Shown here: piece by piece, positions 31,253 to 41,885 of the stretch | Position numbering within the stretch: the first letter of the stretch is position 1 | Layout of the letters: every line of letters begins with the position of its first letter | Source of the DNA: Fragum whitleyi | Taxonomy: Eukaryota; Mollusca; Bivalvia; Cardiida; Cardiidae | Assembly (NCBI GenBank): GCA_948146395.1 | Contig: OX411547.1 | Coordinates: forward strand, 62,625,610 to 62,689,609 | Direction of reading: 5' to 3' | DNA length: 64,000 nt | Notes under the pieces: model-generated | Databases searched by the model: none | What the model was told of the DNA's origin: nothing | What the model saw: only the letters and a program-made list of their open reading frames with translations | Translations under genes and position numbers: made by a program

Positions 31253-31486
31253 GTGACCCGTCACGCGAAAACGGGCCATCTGGGATTTTTTTTAAAAAGA
31301 TCTTTTGAAAAAGAGATTTGGAACAGCATAGGGCAACCAGAAGTTGCGCTTCAAGGTAGTGTGAATATTCTAGAGTCAGAAAATGAGCACATTGCGAAAA
31401 GTTTCGACCCTAGTCAGTCTGCGCAGTCTGAGTGGGTCGAAACTTTATGCACCACCCAGATGGTCCCTTTTCGCTTGACGGGTCAC
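31253..31486. mobile_element. MITE-C copy 1
   Basis: GTGACCCGTCACGCGAAAAC at left and TCGCTTGACGGGTCAC at right. An internal hairpin (CCTAGTCAGTCTGCGCAGTC) is present. AATT occurs on both flanks. Confidence 0.8.
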
Positions 31487-31619
31487 AATTAAAAAATATA
31501 CCTTTGAATTGCGACAAACAATTGGAAATATTGGGTTTGCGGGTTGAATTTTGTAGACATACTAGCGGGCGGACGAACAACGTTAGATATTCCCGGATAT
31601 TCAAATGTAGAATAATCTA

Positions 31620-31760
31620 GCCTCTGATTAGGGCCCCAAGATTATAAAAACTTTCTTCGTGCTCAACTGAGAATTTTATCAAATTTAGAATTCAAATAAA
31701 TCTATGAACATAAAAGTAAAATGAATGAGATACCTATAGCAACTTATTGATATTATCTTT
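31620..31760. repeat. Half of palindromic MITE-D
   Basis: GGGCCCCAAGATTATAAAAA, GAGAATTTTATCAAATTTAG and AGCAACTTATTGATATTATC match one arm of the elements at 38165, 41400 and 46600. Confidence 0.5.
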
Positions 31761-31937
31761 TTTATATGTTCGTACATTTTTTGTGTGTGTGTATCGCTGA
31801 CTATGCTCCTCACTTCCGGTATGACAGAACGCCTCCAGTCTTCATTTGGCTGAAAACAAATTTTTGTGAGCGATTAAATGTCAATTTTGTCTATATCCGT
31901 GTAGAGAAAATCAACCTTTTGTCACTCTATAAACATG

Positions 31938-33468
31938 ACAAGAGGACCATGATGGTCCTATATCGCTCACCTGAGTAATTCAACTCATAACTTGTCAACA
32001 ATGTTATAAATACCAGAAATTGTCTGATGTACATTTAGGGTGGATTTAAAAGAAACAGACTTTAATTTCCTCCTACTGCAATTTGATTTTCTTTTTAATT
32101 GCAAATAAAGTTATCAATGATGGAATTGAATTAAAGTTTAGTAGACCTAAACCTTAAGAATATCCCTGCCATGTTTAAGATATGCCAAATAGTTAAGGCG
32201 AAGATTAACCTTCTCTGATATTTTTGGCAATATTTTAACATTTCCAATACCATGTAAACCAAAGATTTTAATTGAATAAAATTATTTTTACAATTTTGGT
32301 TCTGCTTCACCCAAAGAACATGCCTACCATGTTTCAGCTTAATCAGCCCAGTGGTTTAGGAAGAGAAGAAGTTTTTGTAAGATTTTTCAGCAATTTTCGT
32401 CCATTTTCAGCCTTTCTATTACCATGCAAACCAGAGTTTTTGATGAAATTAAATTTTTTCAACAACTATTGAAGAACTTCACGGAAGAAACATCCCTGCT
32501 AAGTTTCAGCTTGATTGGCCTCGTGATTTAGGAGGAGAAGAATTTTTTCAAAGATTTTCAGCCATTTTTGGCCATTTTCAACCTTTCCGTTACCATGGAA
32601 ACCAGAGTTTTTGATGAAATTAAATTCTTTTAACAACTTTTGAAGAGCTTCACCCAAGAAACATCTCTGCCAAGTTTCAGCTTGATTGGCCTTGTGGTTT
32701 AGGATGAGAAGAATTTTTTCAAAGATTTTCAGCCATTTTTGGTCATTTTTCAACCTTTCCGTTACCATGGAAACCAGAGTTTTTGATGAAATTAAATTCT
32801 TTTAACAACTTTTGAAGAGCTTCACCCAAGGAACATCTCTGCCAAGTTTCAGCTTGATTGGCCTTGTTGTTTGGGAGGAGAAGAATTTTTTCTAAGATTT
32901 TCGGCCATTTTTCAACCTTTCCCTTACCATGGAAACCAGAGTTTTTGATGAAATTAAATTCTTTTAACAACTTTTAAAGAGCTTCACCTAAGGTATATTT
33001 CTGCCAGGTTTCAGCTTGATTGGCCTTGTTGTTTAGGAGGAGAAGAATTTTTTCTAAGATTTTCGGCCATTTTTCAACCTTTCCCTTACCATGGAAACCA
33101 GAGTTTTTGATGAAATTAAATTTTTTAACAACTTTTGAAGAGCTTCACCCAAGGAACATCTCTGCCAAGTTTCAGCTTAATTGGCCTTGTTGTTTAGGAG
33201 GAGAAGAGTTTTTTCTTAGATTTTTGCGATTTTCAGCCTTTCTGTTGCCATGGAAACCAGAATTATTTATAGATTTAAATTCTTTTAACAACTTTTGAAG
33301 AGCTTCACCCAAGGAACATCCCTGCCAAGTTTCAGCCTGATTGGCCCAGTGGTTAAGGAGGAGAAGATGTTTAAAGAAATTGTTGACGGACGGACGATGG
33401 ATGGACGACGGACGGTGAGTGATCACAATAGCTCGCCTTGAGCACTTTGTGCTCAGGTGAGCTAAAAA
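31938..33468. mobile_element. Helentron-like element with ~165-bp tandem repeats
   Basis: The 5' end has the perfect hairpin AGGACCATGATGGTCCT. The 3' end has the hairpin AGCTCGCCTTGAGCA..TGCTCAGGTGAGCT. Six units carry ACCATGGAAACCAGAGTTTT at 158-172 bp spacing, then GACGGACGGACG-type sequence before the 3' hairpin. It is absent from the paralogous site near 42330. Confidence 0.78.
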
Positions 33469-33739
33469 CATCTATATTCATCGCAGAACTAAAAGGATGA
33501 CATGCATTCGTAACTGTTATGACCCCGTAAAGGCAATTTAAAGAATTTTGACCTTGATAATTGACATTGACCTTATAGGGTGACCTTCAAAGATATCAAA
33601 TGATTTTAGCACTCTTTATTTCAATATTCGCCTTGGCTTGAAATTAATGATTTTATAGGTAGGTAAATTTTACTTGACAGTTGTGATCTGTTGATATTCT
33701 ATTGCAAGCTTTTAACAAATTTAACTTTCTACTTTAATC

Positions 33740-33990
33740 CGGGTAGTTAAGTAAAACCTGTGTTCAGTGTGTTCAGCGACCTCTTGGGGGGACCATAAAA
33801 AAGCGGTCATATTTCATACTGAATAAGACATGTCGATTTTATAGCATATGTAGATTGTCGCAAAGTTTTTAGTTAACCTTAAGATGTTTGAACTTAATAG
33901 AATTGCTTACGATATAGGGATTTTTTACGGCAGTCGCTTAATAAAAGTGGTCGCTTAATAAGAGGTAGTCGCTCGAGCAATATCGACTGT
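33740..33990. mobile_element. Repeat with GTCGCTTA ends, copy in duplication 1
   Basis: AGTAAAACCTGTGTTCAG and GCGACC at left, GTCGCTTAATAAGAGGTAGT then CGCTCGAGCAATATCGACTG at right. A 100-bp segment with the ATCGTCTCATTGAGACGATT palindrome, present in the second copy, is lost here. Confidence 0.55.
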
Positions 33991-34988
33991 AAATGGTGGT
34001 AAGCATAAGTCTTTATCATCACTAAATGGTAGTGAAATCAAAACAACACACTGTCTACTAAAGACAAGTATAATGTATAACTTTTATTTTAAGTACAATA
34101 ACAAAAGAGATGCACAAAAGAGGACAAGTAGAAAGTATCACAAGCCAAACAACAACGTTTAAATACTTATTTTGAAACAAGCCTAAATCATGAAATGGAA
34201 TTTCAACACTTCGATGTGAAAAACGGACCGTTTCCCCACCTTGAAATTACAAAGTCGTTCATTAATATGACGTCATTTAAAAAGTTTCTATCCTAGACAT
34301 GTATAATTAATAATTCTTGCCCTTGTCCGATAGTCCTAAGTAACGGATTGTTAAATTTCAAAGTTGAGTTTAGGATTATTTCTTAAAGTTCACCCACTTT
34401 TATAGAAAGTCGACGATATTAACTTGAAACAGTAAAACCTTTGGTGATTAACCAAACCATCGTACCTACAGCTTGGAAGCTGAAGTTATGAGGTTTTGGT
34501 AACCAAACGATGAAATGTCTTAACTATTTTGGTTTAAAAATCAGTTATTTACATGTTTTAACAATAATTGTCTATAGACTTTTGAAAAGAACCAATATAT
34601 CGAATGTAAACTTTGCCAAACCACGTCAATGCTAAACTGCCAGGTCAAATATAACACAGTATAAAGTTGAAGGACCCGTTAATTTTTTATGCTAAATGAT
34701 AAATTAGTCGAACTTTGCTTCTCTTGGCATTATTGTATGACCGACATAGATTATTGTTCACAAAAGTGCTTCAAACCTTTTTCGTGCTTGACAATCCATT
34801 TCGTAATTTTGGCCAGTTATTTAAAATATCAAAAGTTGAAAGTAGACATATATCTATTTCTCTCATGCCTAATTCGAAAATTGATACTTTTTGTACACAG
34901 ACACCCTCAAAATATCACTTTCTTGTATTATAAATGGAAATAAAGTGATGTGTTCAGAAAACGTAATACAGTCTCTGTTCAAAATCAT

Positions 34989-35204
34989 TGATTGATTGAC
35001 TGAATGGAGTTCAACGCCGCTTTCACCATTTTTTTTCAGTTATATAGAGGCGGCTGGAGCACCTAACAATGGTTTCCTGGTATTTCTATCAATAATACAA
35101 CCACCACAACCTTTCCTAGCCTCCAGCTGCTATCTCACATAGGTCTACGATTATCAGCCCATTGGTGAGAGACAAATAGTCGATAAGAATGAGTGCCGAC
35201 ATCG
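34989..35204 (-). mobile_element. SINE-1 copy with 14-bp target duplication
   Basis: The minus-strand SINE ends in a TCAATCAATCA-type tail. Target duplication CTGTTCAAAATCAT flanks it (34975-34988 and 35205-35218). The paralogous locus near 43815 has a single copy of the target, so it is an empty site. Confidence 0.82.
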
Positions 35205-36239
35205 CTGTTCAAAATCATAAAGCAAAGCTAAACCCTTTCAATTAATTATTTCCCATCTAACACCAAAAGTGGTTAAATTTTTTATATTTCTGTTGATTTA
35301 AAATTTTGACAACATGAAAAAAAGTTTCCATTTCAACATCACTTGATATTGTGACCAGAGACAGACCTACAACAAAATAGTGTGGCCAGTAAGACAATAC
35401 AAATTTTTTTTTTGGGTTTATCCACCCAAATCTTTTTTAAAGGCATGAACACCAAGATTCCTCAGTTCTTTCAGTATTATTCTCTATCCTGGTCTATTTT
35501 CAATAAGATTTCAAGATTTTCTCAAATTTGTATATCTCTAGAACATGTATACCCAGAGAAATTACTTAATTCCTGAAAACAACACATACACAAAATGTGT
35601 TCATCATATCTCGAAGATTGTTTTTGACAATATTTCACAGAATGGACAAGTCAAAGAACTAAAAATTATTTCTTAGAGACATTTGATGTCTAGAGATATT
35701 TATTATTATATACAGAACAAGTTCAACGCTAACCCTGCTAATTTAATTTTATTTTAACAAACTTGCCATTTTTTGCCAAATTTTGATAAGTCTGGCTCAA
35801 GTTTTGTCAATAATAAAAGTTAAGAAAACAGGCAGTATAGGCTAAGATCAGACTGCACAACTGTGCAGGTTGATCTTAGTACATACTGCCTGCCAATTTT
35901 TTTAGCACAGCAGACATATGCCGTGAACATGATGAAAAGGCTTAAGTACAAGTTAAATTGATTCAGGACAAAAATGGATAACAACAAACTTCTTGTTTAA
36001 AGGAAATACAGACAAAATAACTTTCACAATACAAGCAATATAAATAATTAGTACAAACAAAATTTGATCTCATTCATCCCCTTTATGACATCTTGCATAT
36101 AGACTAACAATTTGAAGACTGAAATTCATAAATACGAGAGTAACAAGTAAAGATATTCCAAAATATTCAAATCAAAACGTACAGGATAATTTTATTTCGT
36201 TTTGTTTAGAAAAATGTTCTGTTGAATTTACATAAATCA

Positions 36240-36312
36240 ATGGCTCAGTGCAAAATAGTTGTAACTTCCTATATGTTTATAGACAGTTACAACTATTTTG
36301 CGCTGAGCCATC
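36240..36312. repeat. Small hairpin repeat (ATGGCTCAG family)
   Basis: AATGGCTCAGTGCAAAATAG faces CTATTTTGCGCTGAGCCAT around a short loop. Relatives lie at 44835-44910, 45763-45812 (part) and 51005-51080. Confidence 0.7.
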
Positions 36313-36571
36313 GAAATGTTTTAATTTTCATTGTTTTATTTTACTTACATATGATTTATTACACGTCTTCCTTCCAAGCGGATGAGGGAGAGCATATTTT
36401 GGTCAAAATGTGTATATTTGGAAGAAGAACTATTTACAAAAATGTTCATTTCTATTTACGATATTTTACCAATCAAAAGATATCAAAATGAGGCCTGATT
36501 CTAAAATGTGTTTTCAAATTATAATATGACATCATCATAGTAAAACATTTTTAGAAGAGGAAAAATTGCAT

Positions 36572-36812
36572 ATGAGCCCGTGCATGTCATTTCCAATGAT
36601 TTAAAATGTGTGAACAGCAAAGACTCTTGTCAGCCTGTGCACCTGCACTGTCTGACAAGAGTCTTTACTACATAATTTGTAGATAGATAAGGTCTTGAAG
36701 TATGTTAAAACAGTCAAGTAATTTTCTAATTACACTATACATCTGTCTAGACAAGAAAACATTTCCTCCTCCTGCACTTGTAAAATTGTTGGAAATGTCA
36801 CACACAGGCTCA
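36572..36812. mobile_element. MITE-B copy
   Basis: TGAGCCCGTGCATGTCATTT at left and AATGTCACACACAGGCTCA at right. It is not in the second arm of the duplication. Confidence 0.75.
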
Positions 36813-37545
36813 TATAAAATATTTTCTTTTTTCGATATGTTTTCTATAACTATTTCTAATGATATATTAGGAAGCAGGACTATTTGTTAAAGGGTTTCTG
36901 GAGACAAAATCCTTCCACAGTTTTACAAAAGCATTTGAAACAGCTTTTCTATCAAAAAACAGTTATCGACCAATTATATATGAATTCAATGGCTCAAGGC
37001 AACACCTTTATACATTTTTTAAAGTATATAGGCAATTATATTATGACCAATGTTGCAGGAGTGAAATAACCTGTTGAATATTTTTGATATTACATTGTGG
37101 AATATCTATGTAAATAAGCTAAAAACTTATAGCAATGCTTTGTTTTCGTAGTGAAAATGATGTCATATTGCATTTGCTGACTTCATTTTGTAAATGGCAT
37201 TATACTTTTCATGGAATAACTTGACTTAATAAATTTGTTGAACTCTTTGATTTATCAAAAAGAAAAAAATTACTTATTCTAAGAAAACTATCAAATTAGT
37301 GCTCAGAAATTACACCTTGTTTGGTTTAGAAACTCTTAACTATCATACTAAGTCTTTTGTAATAAGTGGCATTTCAATATGCAACATATTAAGAAACATG
37401 AACAATTATAAAATTTGTAAACATGAATTATTCAATATCAACAAACAATATTTAAAAATATGAAAATAGAACCATTGTTCAGATTTTATTTATACAAGCA
37501 AATCAACCATTCATACTCATCCAAATCAATCTAAATCAGTGATAT

Positions 37546-37784
37546 ATAAGCCTGTGCGTGAGATTTGCAACAATTTCAAATATACACAAAGCTAAGACTC
37601 TAACCAGCCTGTGCATCCGCACAGTCTGACCAGTCTTCACTATGCATTTAGTGGATAGATAAATTCTCAAATTATCTGTAGGCCATCAGGTAATTTTATA
37701 TCTACAGTACGTGGCTGTCTATTCCACCCAATGTTTGCACCTCAAAAACAGTTCAAATTGATGGAAATGTCATGTACAGGCTCA
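37546..37784. mobile_element. MITE-B copy, shared with duplication arm 2
   Basis: TAAGCCTGTGCGTGAGATTT at left, GTCATGTACAGGCTCA at right. The partner at 45983 is at the matching position, so insertion came before the duplication. Confidence 0.75.
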
Positions 37785-38164
37785 TATGTAATGAGACACA
37801 ATAATTATTGTGCAGTGTCTCGTCAATCTACATAAATCAACAAAATCACACTATGATCAATTTTAAACTAGCAAACCTGTGTATAACCATACATACACCT
37901 AAATATTTGTTCCTTAACCACAACTTTATTATCATGTGTTTGCTCAATTCTATCTTTGGATCAATGATAAAAAAAGTCTTGTCAAAACTACAACATGAAC
38001 CATGAATTTTAAATAAAAAAGTTTTCTTTTGAAAGTCAATGGAATTTTTTAAGAGTTGGTAAAGAAGCTTTAACTTGTATCACGGAGCTAAGTGTAATTT
38101 CTATCTTTTTTACACTTTTGAAGTATATTCTGTGATTGGTTTCAATTTAGACCAATCCAAAATT

Positions 38165-38420
38165 TTGATCATCCGGGCCCAAGGTTATGAAACTTTTCTC
38201 ATTCTCAACTCAAAATTTTCTGAAATTTCAACTTGAGATTTCAGCATTAATTCTGTTTTAATACTAATATAAATGAATAAACATGAAATATGATATTAAT
38301 AAGTTGTTATAGGTAACAACTTATTAATATCATCTTTTATATTAATTCATTTATTTGAATTCTAAATTTGAGAAAATTCTCAGTTTAGCATGAGAAAAGT
38401 TTTATAACCTGGGGCCCAGA
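38165..38420. mobile_element. MITE-D, long palindrome
   Basis: The centre is a 40-bp palindrome (GATATTAATAAGTTGTTATA, mirrored, 38289-38328). Outer arms carry GGGCCCAAGGTTATGAAAC and GTTTTATAACCTGGGGCCC. The partner in arm 2 is at about 46600-46850. Confidence 0.75.
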
Positions 38421-39109
38421 TGAGTTAGGATTGATCTTTTACAGGGAGTTCTACCACCTTATATATCAATATATCTGTTGTCTTGGTTAAAAACATAACT
38501 ACACAGTGTAAACAAAACAACAACAATAAGCCATTTTGCAATGAGTTATCAAACAGAGACATAAAAACATCCTGAGTATAATAAACAAAAAGCAAGGCCT
38601 TATCTTGTGAAAATGAAGCTGATTCTATGTGCAACAGTAAAGTTACTGTAATTTAGAGTGAAAAAGTTTCATTTCTCAAATGGTGGTACTTTTGTGCAAC
38701 ATTCCTAAAGTTTCCAGGAACATCACATGCAGACCCAGCTTTAACTTTTAAGTTGTTTGTAAAGTGAAAGCGAAATCTTTTTTTTTTTCAAATACAGTAA
38801 GATCTATTGTTATCATATCCATTAGTCAAAAAAAAAAACACTCTCTGTACGAATTGAAACTTAATACAACTGTAGTCAATCTTGCTTGAGTGACCAGGTC
38901 TGTTTAGCGACTGTCTTAATTATGTGACTGTTTTCAAAATTCTATAAATCAAAATGACTTAACAAGAAATATTATTGGTCTAGAAAATTTTGTATAAGCA
39001 TCCTATTATGTTAAAACTCATTTGAATGAGGCGATTCTACTTAGTTTTAAGAAAATAGAATTATTGAGAAATTTGCAGGAACAAAGTAATTCAATCAAAA
39101 CTATGTTTT

Positions 39110-40370
39110 TATTGAAGACAGGTTTACCTGTCTTTCAATATAGGGATCGTCGCCATCGGATTCTGATAACAAACCTACATGTGTCATTACGCTCAAAAAA
39201 GTAGACCCATTCATAAAAATAAACGCGGCAAAAATAATCAATAGTGTAGCAATATACCGTAAAATTTTGGTGCTGACCTAAATTCTTGCGGGGACCTCAG
39301 GGGAGTGAACACGTGATCTATGCAGAAGTTGCCTGCAGAAACGTGTTTTACATTCGTATGTGGTGCTGTTTTAGGGCGTTTTCGGCTGCAATCTTTTGCA
39401 TTTGCTCCAAATTTTCAATTGCATCCTACAACTGTTTTTATACATAGCATTGGCAAGCTATTTTCAGTTCTCCATTTTAGACTCCCTATTTCTCGTAAAA
39501 TTGTATGTTTGTGTGTCCTTAAGGTTGCTTTATTTATCCGTCTCCCGGGCCTGTCGTAGTGTAAATGGATAAAAACTAAAATAGCACAAGGCTATTTGAA
39601 TAAACTCGTAAACCCTTGGAATTTCCTAGGTTTGAATTTTTACTTGGATTTACGGAGAAATTTCGATGACTTATCAAATTACTTTATTATCAGGCTTGTT
39701 TTGTCTATCCATATTGTACAGCATTTGGAACATCACTCGGTCATTTCCGTAAACGGCAACAGAACATGATCGTGATATTCACTCGGCAATCATCGGGCGA
39801 TCTCCGGAGTCTCAGATAAATGTAGTTTACGGAATCGGCCGAGTTGTGACGAATGCGTTAGATTGGCCGAGTGGTGTTCCGAATGGCCTATACAGTAGTA
39901 CCACGCAGGCGCGACCTCGGTTTTGAGTTTCCGCTTTTGTTTTCGACAATTTTCTGACGATATCAGAAACTGTTTTGGAAACTGGAATGGATTTATTTGT
40001 AACATTCTGGAGTGGAGATGGAAAGAATTCTACTCAAGGTGATAAATGCTGTAGCTCGGGATTTCATTTAACGATCTGTCATTTTGGCAGTTTTGTCAAA
40101 ATTGATAGTTCACCGGATAGTTCAATCCGAATCTTGATCTAGAAAAGCAGTCCCGTGGAAAAGGCCTGAAAGGTTGGTTGTCTTAACAGGTTTATATATT
40201 ATTTTGTAGTAAAAATAATGTTCTACTAAGTAAGACCATATACAAGGAGAATAACCTGAAATGGAGATCGAAATATCTAAATGGAGAATTAGAATAGGAT
40301 GTTTCACTCCTTGAAGAAACTTAAACGGTATTCATAAAAAAGCTACAGCTATTGTACGTGAAAATACTTC
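39110..40370. other. Unassigned intergenic sequence
   Basis: No gene. A segment at 39740-39890 with GGCCGAGTGGTGTTCCGAAT recurs loosely near 8140-8165 and 660-705, so it is an interspersed repeat of unknown type. Confidence 0.4.
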
Positions 40371-40373
40371 TTC

Positions 40374-40592
40374 TTGGTATTGACTTTGACTAGTAAAAGT
40401 ATAAGAATATTGGTATTACTTTCATTGCTTCTTCTATGTGGAGATAATTGGTCAAATCCTGGATCAGATAATAAATGTAAAAGAAATTTGAACAAATTTC
40501 CAATTCAGGGCAATATTCACCATGGCAATGAAATGTTCAGCTCTTCATCAAGGGGTAAGCAATGTGTGTCATGTGGATTAACTTTTTTTTAA
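40374..40592 (+). pseudogene. Possible retrotransposon ORF N-terminus with 2A-like remnant
   Basis: A hydrophobic run VLLSLLLLCGDNWSNPGSD resembles the LLL(S/C)GDxxxNPGP N-termini of invertebrate non-LTR retrotransposon proteins, which act as 2A-like peptides. The final NPGP proline is replaced by serine, and the frame ends after 72 codons. The similarity is to a short motif only. Confidence 0.35.
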
Positions 40593-41056
40593 AGATTTTT
40601 ACACATGCACTTAATAAGTTTGACTGGAAAAAAATCGGATTTGGATCATATTGGATTGCTGGGATCTATACAATTTTATAAAACAGGGTTGCAATAATTC
40701 ATTTGAGTTTTTAGAATACAGGAATTGCCACCATATTTCTGTTGGTTAAATGAATATTTTTCATTTAGGATATTGAAAACTTACACTTGGGGATGAATAG
40801 CGATTATGAAGGCAGTTACCCTCTTGTTAAGCTTGAATTGGCTAGAGGGATAGGTTTATCTGGAAGTGATGAGTCTTCAAAGTAAAGCATATTCATTTGT
40901 TAGGAAGGTGCAGTTTCCATATGTAACCATCAATGATTGTTTTAAATTTTTGATTCCCACTCAAGATATCTTCTCAAAACGCCACAATTTTCATTCCAAT
41001 TGTTAATATTCAGTCCTGTCTTCAATTCAGGCCTTTCAGGCCTTTGATTTAAATTG

Positions 41057-41314
41057 GTGACCTGTCATGTGAAAAGGTACCATCTTGGTAGAGCGTAAAG
41101 CTTCAACCCTGGTCAGACTAAGTAGAATGCACAGACTGACTTGGGTCGAAACTTTTCACCCTCGCTCATTTTCTGAATCTAGAATGATCATACTACCTTT
41201 CTGTGAAAGATTTTTGAAATACGGCCTCTGGTTGGCTTGGACTAGAACCCATCTCATTTTCAAAAATTTATTTTACAAAATTCCTAGATGGTCCCCTTTC
41301 CCGTGACGGGTCAC
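41057..41314. mobile_element. MITE-C copy 2
   Basis: GTGACCTGTCATGTGAAAAG at left and CCCGTGACGGGTCAC at right, with internal CAGACTAAGTAGAATGCACAGACTG hairpin words. Confidence 0.78.
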
Positions 41315-41399
41315 ATTTATAAACAAAACATGTACTAAGCCACTATTCTCTTGTAATACATTTTTCTCACATGGCTTCTAATGTCTTCTATAACAAACT

Positions 41400-41885
41400 T
41401 CCATCAGTACCAAAGGGTATAAAACTTTTCGCATTCTCAATTCAAGATGTTCTCAAATTTCAACTTGAAATTAAAGCCATGATGCTGTTGTAATACTAAC
41501 ATAAATGTATGATTGATTGATTGAGTGGAGTTTAATGCCGCTTTCAACATTATTTCAGTAATATTGCGGAGGCTGAGGCACCTAACCATGGATTCCTAGC
41601 ATTTCTCTCACCAGTACAACAATCACATTCTTTTCAAGCCTCCAGCAACAATCTGACATAGGTCTACAATTATAAACCCATTGATGAGAGACAAATAGTC
41701 TGAAAGAATGAGTGCAGCCTTCGGGGATCCATCAATGTATGAACATGAAAGATAATATCAAATAAGTTGTTATAAATAACAAATATTTGATATTATCTGT
41801 TACGATCATACACTTATTTAAATTCAAAAATTGAGAAAATTCTTAGATGAGCCTGAGAAAAGTTTTATAACCTTGGGCCCTGAGA
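41400..41885. mobile_element. MITE-D interrupted by a SINE
   Basis: Left arm (GGTATAAAACTTTTCGCATT) and right arm (AAAAGTTTTATAACCTTGGG) are separated by SINE-1 at 41513-41733. The inner palindrome ATAAGTTGTTATAAATAAC is on the right side. Confidence 0.7.
41513..41733 (-). mobile_element. SINE-1 copy nested in MITE-D
   Basis: TTGATTGATTGA tail side at left, AGTTTAATGCCGCTTTCAAC, and ATGAGAGACAAATAGTCTGA toward the head. The 9-bp target duplication AATGTATGA lies at 41504-41512 and 41734-41742. Confidence 0.8.

Larger units (their letters stand above)
31775..39110. repeat. Segmental duplication, copy 1
   Basis: Co-linear with 42185-47360. Shared blocks include ATGACAGAACGCCTCCAGTC, TTGACCTTGATAATTGACAT, AACAACACACTGTCTACTAA, ACAGAATGGACAAGTCAAAG, TGGTTTAGAAACTCTTAACT and AAATATTATTGGTCTAGAA. 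Copy 1 additionally carries a Helentron-like element (about 31938-33468) and a SINE (34989-35204). No gene is seen in it. Confidence 0.8.

Noticed and set aside
32499..33471. Several 75-99 codon minus-strand frames with LLKEFNFIKNSGFHG repeats
   Set aside because: Each is the same tandem unit of the Helentron-like element read through; no signature of a coding gene.
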